64,000 nucleotides of DNA, taken from positions 1 to 64,000 of the forward strand of contig JAHJDP010000028.1 of NCBI GenBank assembly GCA_018831195.1, read 5' to 3'. The notes under the pieces are model-generated. The model was not told where the DNA came from, did not search any database, and saw nothing but the letters and a program-made list of their open reading frames with translations. The translations under genes and the position numbers were made by a program. This document shows, piece by piece, positions 17,679 to 27,502 of the stretch. This DNA is from Candidatus Eisenbacteria bacterium (GTDB taxonomy: Bacteria; Eisenbacteria; RBG-16-71-46; CAIMUX01; JAHJDP01). Position 1 is the first letter of the stretch. Each line of letters opens with the position of its first letter.

Positions 17679-19991
17679 CTAAAAAGACGGGCCCAGAATC
17701 AGATGGGTTCGGAATCTCCCCTTCTCGATATTATAGGCATAATCGAGACCAACCTGTCCCAGCATTGGGATTTCCAGCCTCATCCCCAGTCCAAGGCTCT
17801 TCTTTAAATGAGATAGATTGAAGTCCTCCACGGTGTTCCAAGTATTTCCCGCATCGAAAAAGAGGAGCCCGTGCAAGGGAGAGACAATGGGGAATTGGTA
17901 TTCTGCGGTAAAGGTGAACATGAATTTCCCGCCGGGAAAACGTATCTCATTACCGCTGGATGTGTAGTAGACGTTCTCTTCGGGTACGACGTAAAAATCA
18001 TCATATCCCCGGAGATGCTCAAATGTGGTCCCGCCAAGCCTGAACGTCTCATTTCCAGGTATATGCTCATCGGTTGTAAACCCTGCGAGATGGCCCAGTT
18101 TGTACCGGAGCATCACGGTTGGCTTCCAAAAGGGAACGAAATACTGCTTCAAGTCCCAGGTCGATTTGACATAGTTCAGGTCACCACTCAAAGGCCCCCC
18201 GGCGATTTCCGTGCTCCACCGGGCAACCGATCCCAATGTCGGGTAGAAGGGGTTGTCGGTGCTGCTGCGGACAAAAGTCAGAGATATCTGGGAGGATGTC
18301 CCCGCACCCGAGGTCAGGTACTTACGGCTGCTATCGTCCAAATCCTCCATATCCGAAAATTTCAGATCTTCTAATGTGTAACCGAGATAGACGCGGGTAT
18401 AATCGGGCCATTTGTAAAACCAGGGACGCCCAATCCGTACATTGCCGCCCTTCCGCTCTTCAGTATAGAGATCGAGAGTACGCTGTGTATTAAAAACCTG
18501 GAGTCCAAGGGTGGTTGGACGGCCGTAGAGCCAAGGTTCGGTGAAAGAGAAGTTGTAGTTCCGCCTCTTCCCTCCCCGCTCCAGGTGAATTTGGACGGAT
18601 TGTCCCCGCCCGAAAAGGTTATTATGCCCCAGGTCGACGAAACCGGTCAGTCCCGTATCGCTGCTGTAGCCGGCCCCCGCGGAAGCCGTACCGGTGCTCC
18701 GCTCCTTAACCTTGAACGAAACACTGATATCGCTGCCGATTCCCGACGGGCCGTAGTCGATTTGGATATCTTCAAAGAAACCCAAAGCCATGACATCGCG
18801 CTGGCTACGCAGCAATACGGAACGGCGCAGGAGATCGCCGGGAGCAATGCTCAATTCGCGCCGGATCACGTACTCCCGAGTCCGGACATTCCCAAGGATG
18901 GATACCTCATAGACATTGCTGGGCTCGCCTTCTTTAACCCTGAAAGTAACATCAACCGTGTCAGCGTGGGTCGAGAGTTCGGGATCAATATAGAGACCGA
19001 CGAGATATCCTTTCTCTGTATAAACCGAGTACCCCTGTCCGACCGCATTTTCCAGCTTTTCCTGGCTGAAGGTGTCTCCTCTGCGTATCTGGGCAATGAT
19101 GTTTAAAAAATCTTTGTCAAAGACAGTGGAGCCTTCCCAAACAGCGTCGCCAAAAACATAAAGGGGGCCTTCCTCAACCTCGAATTCTATCGCCAGGTCT
19201 TCACCGTTCTTCGAATAGGTTGTTGTGGCTCCAAGGATGCGGGCGTCTTTAAAACCCTCATTTTTATAAAACTCGACAATCCGTTCTTTATCTTCCTCAA
19301 GCTTCTCACTACTATAGCGGCCCCTCCGGAAGAGGGCCTTCTTCTTGAGTTTCAGCTTGCCGCGCAGCTCATCATCCGACATTTCTACATTACCCTTGAA
19401 GGTAATTTTTCTGATTTTGGAGCGTTTCCCTTCATCAATCTTATAGGTAACGGCCACACCATCATCGCTCAATTGCGTTTCGACCTCTACCTTCGCCTGG
19501 GGAAATCCTTCGTTCCGGTATTCCTCTTCAAGCGTTTTTCTGTCCTGTTCAAGTGTCTTTTTATCGAGAAGTCTTCCTTTACGCAGTGTGATCTTTTCTT
19601 TGAGATCGGCCTCACCCAGATGATCGTATCCTTGAAATCCAACGGAGAGGACCCGGGGCCGCTCTTCGAATATCCAGGTGATGCGAACGCCGTCAGGCGG
19701 CACCGGTTCGGTTTGGACATCGATTTTTGAGAAGACCCGCATGCCGTAAAGAGCCCGCACCGATTCCGACATTTTGTCCTTGTCGAGAATCTCCCCCTCT
19801 TTCAATTTCAGACGCAGAAGAACATCCGAGGAGTCAACGGAAGCAAGCCCCATGAAATTCATCGCGACGATCGTTTCAGCCGCCGCGGCAGGCTCATCGG
19901 CTCCTACGGGGGGCATCCCCCCCGCCAGAAGCAACAGCATTGCGGGAAGCATGAAGGGGATTACGCGCCGATAGTTCGCTCGGACCTTCAT
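17679..19991 (-). CDS. bamA: Outer membrane protein assembly factor BamA
   Basis: Central subunit that inserts beta-barrel proteins into the outer membrane. The signal peptide is in the first 32 residues from ATG 19991 (VIPFMLPAMLLLLAGG...VGA). Five POTRA-like repeats follow, each with an RxLYxxGxFxxI-like segment such as VRALYGMRVFSKIDV and RDVMALGFFEDIQI. The C-terminal 16-strand barrel starts with AGAGYSSDTGLTGFVDLGHNNLFGRG-type strands, contains NETFRLGGTTFEHLRGYDD (the RGF/RGY region) and ends in Phe. ATG 19991 lies 22 bases after clpC; starts further upstream run back into clpC and add a basic non-signal leader. Length is 770 aa. Confidence 0.95.
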   Translation of the reverse strand: MKVRANYRRVIPFMLPAMLLLLAGGMPPVGADEPAAAAETIVAMNFMGLASVDSSDVLLRLKLKEGEILDKDKMSESVRALYGMRVFSKIDVQTEPVPPDGVRITWIFEERPRVLSVGFQGYDHLGEADLKEKITLRKGRLLDKKTLEQDRKTLEEEYRNEGFPQAKVEVETQLSDDGVAVTYKIDEGKRSKIRKITFKGNVEMSDDELRGKLKLKKKALFRRGRYSSEKLEEDKERIVEFYKNEGFKDARILGATTTYSKNGEDLAIEFEVEEGPLYVFGDAVWEGSTVFDKDFLNIIAQIRRGDTFSQEKLENAVGQGYSVYTEKGYLVGLYIDPELSTHADTVDVTFRVKEGEPSNVYEVSILGNVRTREYVIRRELSIAPGDLLRRSVLLRSQRDVMALGFFEDIQIDYGPSGIGSDISVSFKVKERSTGTASAGAGYSSDTGLTGFVDLGHNNLFGRGQSVQIHLERGGKRRNYNFSFTEPWLYGRPTTLGLQVFNTQRTLDLYTEERKGGNVRIGRPWFYKWPDYTRVYLGYTLEDLKFSDMEDLDDSSRKYLTSGAGTSSQISLTFVRSSTDNPFYPTLGSVARWSTEIAGGPLSGDLNYVKSTWDLKQYFVPFWKPTVMLRYKLGHLAGFTTDEHIPGNETFRLGGTTFEHLRGYDDFYVVPEENVYYTSSGNEIRFPGGKFMFTFTAEYQFPIVSPLHGLLFFDAGNTWNTVEDFNLSHLKKSLGLGMRLEIPMLGQVGLDYAYNIEKGRFRTHLILGPSF

Positions 19992-20013
19992 TGCGGCCGG
20001 GATGGGCTCAAGA

Positions 20014-22497
20014 TTAGGATCCTTCCGTTTCCGGGACCTCAACTGGTTGATCTGTTTCCTCATCTTTCGAATTCTTTTCTTCAAAGATCAGTTCCCCACC
20101 GCGTTTTAAAATACGGATTTCCGTTCCGTGACCGAATTTCCCCTTTAGAACCATCTCTGAGAGCGGATCCTCAATCTCCCGCTGGATAGCCCTGCGCAGC
20201 GGCCTCGCCCCGAGACTCGGTTCGAATCCGCGCTCGAGCAGTAGATTGATCGCACCGGCGGTCAGGGAAATCTTCATCTTCCGGTCCCCGAGGCGGTTAT
20301 TGACCTCACTGATAAGGATTTTCACGATCTCTTCCAGATGCTCACGCTCCAACGAACGGAAGACCAGGATTTCATCGATTCGGTTGAGAAATTCCGGATT
20401 AAAGACCTTTCGCACCTCATCCATCACCGTGTTCTTCATCGACTCATAGGTAACTTCCGAATCTTCCTGAAGGAATCCCATCCGACCCTGACCCCGGATC
20501 AACCGGGCGCCGATGTTGGATGTCATGATGAGTACGGTGTTTTTGAAGCTGACCTTTCGTTTGAGACTATCCGTAAGTATCCCGTCTTCCAATACCTGCA
20601 GCAGAATGTTAAAGACATCAGGGTGCGCCTTCTCGATTTCGTCCAGCAGTACCACGGAATAGGGCCGGCGGCGAACCTTCTCTGTGAGCTGCCCCCCTTC
20701 TTCATACCCGACATAGCCGGGAGGAGCGCCGACAAGACGGCTTACACTGAACTTCTCCATATACTCACTCATATCGATCCTGATCAGCGCATCAGGATCG
20801 TTAAAGAGGAAACGCGCGATCACACGGGCCAACTCCGTCTTCCCGACACCTGTCGGTCCTAGGAAGACGAATGTCCCGATCGGACGTGACGGATCCCGCA
20901 GCCCCGCGCGATTCCGCCGGATCGCCCGGCTGATCGCCCGGACGGCCTCTTTTTGACCGACAATCCAGCGGGTCAATTCCTCTTCCATCCGAAGAAGCTT
21001 CTCGGACTCCCTCTCCTCAAGTTTCTGAACCGGGATCTTGGTCATCATCGAGATGATATTCGCGATATCATCTTCGCTGACTTCGGTGCGCTTAATGCTC
21101 TTTGATTCGCTCCACTCCCGCTTCATCTGTTCATACTCACGGCGCATTTCTTTTTCACGATCGCGGAGACCGGCCGCCTTCTCGAATTCCTGTGCCCGGA
21201 TGGCCGCTTCTTTCTCGCTCGACATCTCCTCGATTTCATGCTCGAGACCCTGTAGCTCCGTAGGATAGGTCGTACTCGACAACCGCGCGCGGCTTCCCGC
21301 TTCATCGATCACATCTATGGCCTTATCGGGCAGGTTTCGATCGGAGATAAACCTCTCAGAAAGTCTCACCGCGGCGACAAGGGCGTCATCGGTATACTTA
21401 ACACGGTGATGCGCCTCATACTTGTCCCCCAAACCCCTGAGAATCTTGATCGTCTCGGCCGCGGTCGGTGGTTCAACAATGATCGGTTGAAAACGCCTCT
21501 CCAGGGCTCCATCCTTCTCGATATGCTTTCGGAATTCATCCAGCGTCGTGGCGCCGATACACTGCAATTCACCTCTGGCGAGAGCGGGCTTTAACATATT
21601 TGAGGCATCTATCGCCCCTTCGGCGCCCCCGGCGCCGACGATAGTATGAAGCTCGTCAATGAAGATAATCGTGTCCTGGGATTCATTGATCTCATTCATA
21701 ATCGTCTTGAGCCGCTCTTCGAACTGCCCTCTATACTTCGTTCCCGCTACGACCGACGCGAGGTCAAGCGTAATCAACCGCCGGCTTCGCAGGAGTTCGG
21801 GAACCTTGCCCTCGGTAATCTGTTGGGCGAGTCCCTCGACGATCGCCGTTTTTCCGACGCCCGGTTCTCCGATCAGCACCGGGTTATTTTTCTTTCGCCG
21901 GCAGAGAATTTGTATAACCCGCTGTATCTCTTCTTCGCGGCCGAAAATCGGATCCAGTTTCCCCTCCCGGGCCAGCATCGTAAGATCACGGCCGAATTGA
22001 TTCAGGCTCGGGGTCTCCGATTTATCCTCCCCCTCCGAAGGGGCTCCTTGCTGCGGGTGTCCGCCGAGTAATTTATTGGTCTCTTCCCGGACTTTTTTAC
22101 GGTCGACTTTCATCTCCGCCAGCACCTTGGCGGCAACCCCTTCGCCCTCGCGGATCAAACCCAGTAAAAGATGCTCGGTGCCGACATAATTGTGCCCCAT
22201 CTGGCGCGCCTCATCGACGGCAAGTTCCAAGACCCTTTTAGCATTTGAGGTAAAAGGGATCTCGCCGATCGTCAGCGTACCGCCGGTGTGGGCCACCAGA
22301 TTTTCAACGGCATGACGGATCGCATCGAGGTCGTTTCCGGTATTCTTCAGGACGGTGGCCGCGATCCCTTCCCCCTCCCGCAGGAGACCGAGAAGAAGAT
22401 GCTCCGTGCCGATGGCATCGTGCTGAAGCCGGCTGGCCTCCTCCCTGGCGAGATAGATGACTTTGCGAACGCGTTCGGTGAATTTGTCATGCATCAC
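20014..22497 (-). CDS. clpC: ATP-dependent Clp protease ATPase subunit ClpC
   Basis: Hsp100 unfoldase of 827 residues. Two Clp-N repeats (about 4-145) start [19 protein letters not shown] and include [20 protein letters not shown]1 carries GEPGVGKTA and AAA2 [13 protein letters not shown]-type middle motif ([21 protein letters not shown]) is the feature that separates ClpC from ClpA/B. RMGFLQ is a candidate ClpP-docking loop of the (IVL)GF type. It lies directly after mcsB, overlapping at GTGATG (GTG 22497 or ATG 22494), so it is probably an adaptor-controlled degrader of arginine-phosphorylated proteins. clpP is not in the window. Confidence 0.96.
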   Translation of the reverse strand: MMHDKFTERVRKVIYLAREEASRLQHDAIGTEHLLLGLLREGEGIAATVLKNTGNDLDAIRHAVENLVAHTGGTLTIGEIPFTSNAKRVLELAVDEARQMGHNYVGTEHLLLGLIREGEGVAAKVLAEMKVDRKKVREETNKLLGGHPQQGAPSEGEDKSETPSLNQFGRDLTMLAREGKLDPIFGREEEIQRVIQILCRRKKNNPVLIGEPGVGKTAIVEGLAQQITEGKVPELLRSRRLITLDLASVVAGTKYRGQFEERLKTIMNEINESQDTIIFIDELHTIVGAGGAEGAIDASNMLKPALARGELQCIGATTLDEFRKHIEKDGALERRFQPIIVEPPTAAETIKILRGLGDKYEAHHRVKYTDDALVAAVRLSERFISDRNLPDKAIDVIDEAGSRARLSSTTYPTELQGLEHEIEEMSSEKEAAIRAQEFEKAAGLRDREKEMRREYEQMKREWSESKSIKRTEVSEDDIANIISMMTKIPVQKLEERESEKLLRMEEELTRWIVGQKEAVRAISRAIRRNRAGLRDPSRPIGTFVFLGPTGVGKTELARVIARFLFNDPDALIRIDMSEYMEKFSVSRLVGAPPGYVGYEEGGQLTEKVRRRPYSVVLLDEIEKAHPDVFNILLQVLEDGILTDSLKRKVSFKNTVLIMTSNIGARLIRGQGRMGFLQEDSEVTYESMKNTVMDEVRKVFNPEFLNRIDEILVFRSLEREHLEEIVKILISEVNNRLGDRKMKISLTAGAINLLLERGFEPSLGARPLRRAIQREIEDPLSEMVLKGKFGHGTEIRILKRGGELIFEEKNSKDEETDQPVEVPETEGS

Positions 22498-23612
22498 AAC
22501 TCTTCCCCCTTGTCGGGAGCCCGACTCCGTCCTCCGGGGCCGGCCATCTCCCTCATGGCTTCCTTCATTCTCTCCCGCACAAGATCAGCACGGAAGCGAT
22601 TCCTTTCGATGGAGCTCATCTCCCGGCCGATTCGGAGCTGTATATGCGCCGGTTGGCCGAGGATGAGAAGTTCGTTGAGACCCTGTAAACCGGGCATGTC
22701 CGCCATTTCAAGTGTTACGCCGAAGCGAACAGCTGATAGCAGACCGATCATCTCCTGGGATGTGAGAACACGGGCGTGACAGAGGGTGCCGTGAGCGCGT
22801 CCGATCTTATCCTCGACTTCCATTCGCGCTTCGCGAATCAGGACATCCCTGGCCTTCTCTTCATATTCCAGGACCTGGCGGATCACCCGATCAAGGTTTC
22901 TGAGGGTTTGCGCTTCCCGCTCGCCCAAGGTCACCTGGTTCGAAATTTGGAAGAAATTTCCGACAACATCGGAGCCTTCACCCCAAAATCCGCGGACCGA
23001 TAGACCGACCTGATGAACCCCGGCAAGGACCTTTCTAATCTTTTTTGTCAGTACCAGGCTCGGTAAATGGATTAACACCGATGCCCTCAATCCCGTTCCC
23101 ACATTCGTGGGACATGATGTCTGATAGCCGAGTTCCGAATTAAAGGCGTATTCCAGCCGCTCGGCGAGATGGTCATCGAGCTGATTGAGCTTCTCGAAAG
23201 ACTCCTGCAACTGGAATCCGGAGGCAAGCGTCTGAAGCCTGAGATGATCCTCTTCATTGACCATGATGCCGAAGACTTCTTCCGGCTCCAAAAAAACAGC
23301 CTGTTGCGGAGCGCCCACCGTCATATCGTGACTGACGAGATGCCTCTCAAAGAGGAATTGCCGTTCCATCAGGCTCAAATCCTCCATGAGGGCGAGATAC
23401 CCTCCCTCCAACTCAGGGATCCCCTCCAGGGCCATCCGGAGACGGCTGAGGACCGTTCGAAGCTCATCCTCACCCGCCTGCGTGATAAACCGGATCCCTT
23501 TGATATTGCGCGCCAGCCGGATGCGGGAAGAGAGGATACGATCCGACATGGGGCCTTGGGCATTGGTCCAAGAGGCAGATCGCTCCAGCAAATCGCTCAC
23601 ACCGAAACTCAT
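22494..23612 (-). CDS. mcsB: Protein-arginine kinase McsB
   Basis: Phosphagen-kinase-fold enzyme that phosphorylates arginines in proteins, marking them for ClpC in Bacillus. Family blocks: ILSSRIRLARNIKGIRF near residue 27, NEEDHLRLQ (the catalytic acidic loop), CPTNVGTGLRASVLIHLP, and RRAHGTLC-like IGRAHGTLCHARVLTSQE. Length (372 aa) is normal. It starts at ATG 23612, overlapping mcsA as ATGA. The neighbours mcsA and clpC confirm the assignment. The usual repressor gene ctsR is absent next to it. Confidence 0.95.
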   Translation of the reverse strand: MSFGVSDLLERSASWTNAQGPMSDRILSSRIRLARNIKGIRFITQAGEDELRTVLSRLRMALEGIPELEGGYLALMEDLSLMERQFLFERHLVSHDMTVGAPQQAVFLEPEEVFGIMVNEEDHLRLQTLASGFQLQESFEKLNQLDDHLAERLEYAFNSELGYQTSCPTNVGTGLRASVLIHLPSLVLTKKIRKVLAGVHQVGLSVRGFWGEGSDVVGNFFQISNQVTLGEREAQTLRNLDRVIRQVLEYEEKARDVLIREARMEVEDKIGRAHGTLCHARVLTSQEMIGLLSAVRFGVTLEMADMPGLQGLNELLILGQPAHIQLRIGREMSSIERNRFRADLVRERMKEAMREMAGPGGRSRAPDKGEEL

Positions 23613-24139
23613 GACCCGTTTCCTCCCTCCGCAGCCGTCTTCAGTTCACTTTCCAAGTCCCGAATCCGGTCCCGAAGTCTGGCCGCCTCCTCAAAGTCTT
23701 CCTTCTGGATGGCCATCTCCATAGCATCATGCATCTCTTGAAGTTGTCGGCGTCGCTCGAGTCTCTCCCCCTCCAGACCCGGGGCCTTACCGGCATGCCG
23801 CGTCGCCCCATGAACCCGTCTCAGGATGGGCTGGAGCTGGACCTGGAACGCCCGGTAGCACTCGGCACAACCCAGCCGGCCCGTTCGAGCGAAGTGGCTG
23901 TAGCGCAGACCACAACCGGGACAAATAACGGCGCCGGGCCCATCCTCGGCAACAGGCGAAAGATTCTCCGCCATCCATTGAAATTGAGAGGCGAGAGAGA
24001 TCTTGTCACTCTGCATGACCGAGTGGAATCCCTTCTCCTGGGCGCAGTTCCGACAGAGGTGCAATTCTGTCACCTTGTCGTTTTTTATCTCCTTAAAATG
24101 CACCGATGCCTCTGACTGTCCACAGACTTGGCACTTCAT
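23609..24139 (-). CDS. mcsA: McsA-like zinc-finger UVR-motif protein (McsB activator)
   Basis: A small protein (176 aa) with CxxC pairs: MKCQVCGQ at 3-6, LCRNCAQE near 29-32, ICPGCGLRYSHFARTGRLGCAECYRAF near 70-95. The C-terminus is a UVR motif (AIQKEDFEEAARLRDRIRDLE) that would dock on ClpC. In Firmicutes McsA binds and activates the McsB kinase. AAGGAG five bases before ATG 24139 gives a clear ribosome site. It lies 9 bases after lolD and overlaps mcsB. Its zinc-binding layout fits McsA, although many unrelated UVR proteins exist; the neighbours decide. Confidence 0.9.
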   Translation of the reverse strand: MKCQVCGQSEASVHFKEIKNDKVTELHLCRNCAQEKGFHSVMQSDKISLASQFQWMAENLSPVAEDGPGAVICPGCGLRYSHFARTGRLGCAECYRAFQVQLQPILRRVHGATRHAGKAPGLEGERLERRRQLQEMHDAMEMAIQKEDFEEAARLRDRIRDLESELKTAAEGGNGS

Positions 24140-24148
24140 GATAACTCC

Positions 24149-24844
24149 TTATTCTTCAACCAAAATGCCGCCGATCACTCTAGACCTTCTATCGGCCATC
24201 CGGGATAGGTTCTCATTATGAGTTACAATGAGCCAGCTTTGCTCCCGCCTTTTAGCCAGAGTATAGATCAACTGATGCAGCTTTTCGCCCGTTTCGGGAT
24301 CCAGATTCCCCGTCGGCTCATCGGCCATCACCAGCGGCGGATCCCAGAAAAGGGCCCGCGCCACCGCGACCCGCTGCAGCTCACCCCCGGATAACTCCGC
24401 CGGGCGATGATGCAACCGGTCGGACAATCCTACCTCGAAGAGCAACTCCTCGGCCCTCGGCATCAATTGGGCCGGTGTCGAGCCCGCAATGAGTCCGGGC
24501 ACTAAAACATTTTCAATCGCTGTCAGCTCGGGCAGCAGATGATGGAATTGAAAAACAAAACCAATGGCTTTATTCCGAAGCCCGGCCCGCCGGTCTTCAG
24601 TCCAGCCGGCGATAGCTTCACCCCGATAAAAAACCTCGCCTCGGGTCGGACGTTCCAGGGTTCCCAAAATATGCAGAAGCGTGCTCTTGCCCACGCCGGA
24701 GGTCCCCAGGATTGTCAAAATTTCCCCTTTGTACATTTTGAGATCCACCCCGCGCAGAACGCGGATCTCCTGGGATCCCAACTCAAAGGACTTATATATT
24801 CCCCTCGCCTCCAGTAGGGGGGTCTCGGCCGTGGGGTTACTCAT
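24149..24844 (-). CDS. lolD: Lipoprotein-releasing ABC transporter ATP-binding protein LolD
   Basis: ATPase of the Lol release complex in the MacB/LolD family. Walker A is GTSGVGKS at 47-54, followed by [18 protein letters not shown], the Q-loop with the HLLPE signature typical of LolD. The signature motif is LSGGELQR, Walker [12 protein letters not shown], and the switch His is in VTHNE. Overlap of 8 bases with the permease gene (ATGAGTAA) supports one complex. It powers extraction of outer-membrane lipoproteins from the inner membrane. Confidence 0.93.
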   Translation of the reverse strand: MSNPTAETPLLEARGIYKSFELGSQEIRVLRGVDLKMYKGEILTILGTSGVGKSTLLHILGTLERPTRGEVFYRGEAIAGWTEDRRAGLRNKAIGFVFQFHHLLPELTAIENVLVPGLIAGSTPAQLMPRAEELLFEVGLSDRLHHRPAELSGGELQRVAVARALFWDPPLVMADEPTGNLDPETGEKLHQLIYTLAKRREQSWLIVTHNENLSRMADRRSRVIGGILVEE

Positions 24845-26072
24845 ATCGAATCGCCTCGACCGGAATCAATCGGGATGCCTTCCAAGCCGGATAGAGGGTC
24901 GCCAGAAAGCAGAGGACCAAAACCGCCGCGGCGACGATGAGAACATCGAATGGCTGAACTTTGAGTGGGAGCGTATCCAAAAAATAGACATCGGATGGGA
25001 GATGAAGCGGGTACCGGTCCAATATGAGGCAGGCGAGCAGCCCGAGAGATGTGCCGAGGGTGACGCCCACAAGTCCGACGATAAGTCCTGTGAGCACGAA
25101 AATGTTCATAATCCCCCGTTCCGTAGCCCCCATCGATTTTAGAATGCCGATATCCTTCTTCTTGTCCATGACCGACATGATCAAACCCGAAGCGATATTG
25201 AAAGCGGCCACTAGTACAATAAGACCGAGAATGAGCGACATGACAAGTTTCTCTATCTTCATCCAGGATACAAGACTGCCGTTCATATCGATCCAGTTTG
25301 TGGACCGGTATGGAAAGCCGCCCAGGCTATCGACGATGTCATCGGCGACGATCTGCGCCCGGTTCATATCCACAATCTTGATACCGACGCCGGTCACTCG
25401 ATCGCCCATTCCCAAAAAGGACTGGGCCTCCTTCAGACCGACATAGGCAAGGATCGAATCATACTCATACATCCCGGATTGAAAGAGCCCTCTGACTTCA
25501 AAGGTACGCATCTTCGGAATAAAGCCCATCGGCGTCCGTTTTGTTCCTACAGGGGAGACCAGGACCACCGTCTCGCCAACCGTGACACCAAGATTCTCCG
25601 CGACACGAACACCGAGGATGAGACCTGGTCTCCCATCGTCATCACGGCTCAGATCGAGTCCCGAAATGTCACGCTGAATGAATTCCGACAGGCGGCTGAC
25701 CTGCACTTCCTCCTCCGGTATGATGCCGCGGACGACGATACCGTCAGCCGATCCCTGAGCGGAGAGCATCGCCTTTCCATAAACAAAAGGAGCCGCCGCG
25801 ACAACCTCATCGTTCTGCAAGGCGGCCGCCTGAACCCGGCCCGCGTCTTCGATCCCGTCGGCGCCATAACGGAGGATCATCACATGAGCATAGGTCCCCA
25901 CAATACGGTTCTTCACCTCGGCTTCAAAACCGTTCATGACGGATAAAACGATGACAAGCGCCATAACTCCAAGTGTCATACCCTGGACTGATGTCCAATT
26001 AATAATATGGTGGAAAGCATGCCGGCCCTTGGGCAGGAGATAGCGCTTCGCCAAAAAACGAGAGAGTGACAT
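24837..26072 (-). CDS. lolE: Lipoprotein-releasing ABC transporter permease LolC/LolE
   Basis: One membrane helix near residues 28-48 (GMTLGVMALVIVLSVMNGFE), a periplasmic domain of about 220 residues, then three helices from about 270 onward, the FtsX/MacB-type layout. KSMGATERGIMNIFVLTGLIVG is the conserved cytoplasmic coupling region, and the end [17 protein letters not shown] is typical of the family. Only one permease gene is present, so the transporter may be a homodimer, as in bacteria with LolF-type permeases. It starts at ATG 26072, 26 bases after purF. Whether it is LolC or LolE type cannot be told. Confidence 0.92.
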   Translation of the reverse strand: MSLSRFLAKRYLLPKGRHAFHHIINWTSVQGMTLGVMALVIVLSVMNGFEAEVKNRIVGTYAHVMILRYGADGIEDAGRVQAAALQNDEVVAAAPFVYGKAMLSAQGSADGIVVRGIIPEEEVQVSRLSEFIQRDISGLDLSRDDDGRPGLILGVRVAENLGVTVGETVVLVSPVGTKRTPMGFIPKMRTFEVRGLFQSGMYEYDSILAYVGLKEAQSFLGMGDRVTGVGIKIVDMNRAQIVADDIVDSLGGFPYRSTNWIDMNGSLVSWMKIEKLVMSLILGLIVLVAAFNIASGLIMSVMDKKKDIGILKSMGATERGIMNIFVLTGLIVGLVGVTLGTSLGLLACLILDRYPLHLPSDVYFLDTLPLKVQPFDVLIVAAAVLVLCFLATLYPAWKASRLIPVEAIRYE

Positions 26073-26098
26073 GTCAAACCAACCTTCCCCGCCGCATC

Positions 26099-27490
26099 CT
26101 AGTCCCTGTCAAAGAGTAGGGTTCGGGCATCTTCGGGAGTCCTCGTGGGATAGGCTCCGTTGAAACAGGCCATACAATAATGATCCGGATCCTTGACGGC
26201 CGCCCGCAAATCCTCCTCGGTGAGAAATCCCAGCGATGTCGCACTGATAAATCGCCGGATCATCTCTACATTCTTCTTTGACGCAATGAGCTCATCCCGA
26301 CTTGGCGTATCAATACCGTAATAACAGGGACTGGTGATCGGCGGAGAACTTACCCTGAAATGGATCTCCCGGGCTCCACTCTCGTAAAGAGCCTCTACCA
26401 GCTTGCGGCTCGTTGTGCCCCGCACGATCGAGTCATCTACAACAACAACACGTTTCCCGTCCAGAATCTCCCGCACCGGATTGAATTTAATTCTTACACT
26501 ATCGATCCGGCTGCTCTGCTCCGGCTGAATGAAGGTGCGGCCGATATAATGATTCCTGATGAGTCCCAATTCGAAGGGGAGACCCGATGCCTCGGCGAAG
26601 CCGAGAGCGGCCGAATTGCTCGAGTCGGGAATCGAAATGACAAAGTCGGCTTCAGCCGGGTGTCGCTGGGCGAGGAGATGACCCAGCCGGCGACGGACCG
26701 CATTGACCGACTCCCCGAAAAGAATGCTGTCGGGGCGTGAGAAATAGATCTGTTCAAAAATGCAGAGAGAGGGTTTCGTTGCCCCGCCCAGTTTAGCGAC
26801 GGTGCGCGCCCGCTTGCCATCAAGGACGACGAGTTCTCCCGGTTCGAGATCCCTCACATGACGGGCTCCGATAATATCCAGAGCGCAGGTTTCCGAGGCG
26901 AACATCCACATTCCGTCGTGTTCCCCGAGGCTCAGGGGCCGGAATCCCATGGGATCCCGGTAACCGAGGATGATTTCCTCGTTCAACGCGACGCAGGTGC
27001 AGGCGCCCTCGATTCTTTCCAGAATTTCACAAAAACCGTCCACGAGGTTTTTTGCCTTTGATCGAGCGATGAGATGAAGGAGAAGCTCACTATCCGTCGT
27101 CGTTTGAAATATGGAACCATTCGATTCCAACTCGGATCGGAGTGCCCTCGCATTCACGAAATTTCCATTATGGGCGACGGCCAATTTCCCGCCTTTATAA
27201 TCGACCAGGAGCGGTTGAACATTTCTTAGCTTTGTCGCCTTGCCGGTCGTTGCATAGCGGACATGCCCGATCCCCATATAACCGGGGATCCTGGCCCTTG
27301 CCGCATGCGTCATGGAATCGGGCACAAGACCCAACCCCCGGATGATCCGGGTTTTTTGACCGTTGTGCGTCACCATGCCGGCGCCCTCCTGGCCCCTATG
27401 CTGCAACGCATAGAGACCGAGATAGAGCAGCTCGGTGATATCACCCCGCCCATGAACCGCCATCAGGCCGCATTCAGTTTTCCAACTCAC
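26099..27490 (-). CDS. purF: Amidophosphoribosyltransferase PurF
   Basis: Makes phosphoribosylamine from PRPP and glutamine, the first step of purine synthesis. The N-terminal Ntn glutaminase has Cys7 in MSWKTECGLMAVHG, exposed after removal of a six-residue propeptide; LQHRGQEGAGM and GHVRYATTG follow. The PRPP-binding motif is VVVVDDSIVRGTTSRKLVEAL. The late Cys residues (SPCYYG, YCMACFNG) fit the type that carries an Fe-S cluster in Bacillus, which I infer. The start is GTG 27490, with AAAGGAG seven bases upstream. The stop is TAG. It follows the PurS-like gene by 12 bases. Confidence 0.95.
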   Translation of the reverse strand: MSWKTECGLMAVHGRGDITELLYLGLYALQHRGQEGAGMVTHNGQKTRIIRGLGLVPDSMTHAARARIPGYMGIGHVRYATTGKATKLRNVQPLLVDYKGGKLAVAHNGNFVNARALRSELESNGSIFQTTTDSELLLHLIARSKAKNLVDGFCEILERIEGACTCVALNEEIILGYRDPMGFRPLSLGEHDGMWMFASETCALDIIGARHVRDLEPGELVVLDGKRARTVAKLGGATKPSLCIFEQIYFSRPDSILFGESVNAVRRRLGHLLAQRHPAEADFVISIPDSSNSAALGFAEASGLPFELGLIRNHYIGRTFIQPEQSSRIDSVRIKFNPVREILDGKRVVVVDDSIVRGTTSRKLVEALYESGAREIHFRVSSPPITSPCYYGIDTPSRDELIASKKNVEMIRRFISATSLGFLTEEDLRAAVKDPDHYCMACFNGAYPTRTPEDARTLLFDRD

Positions 27491-27502
27491 CCGACGTCTC
27501 CT

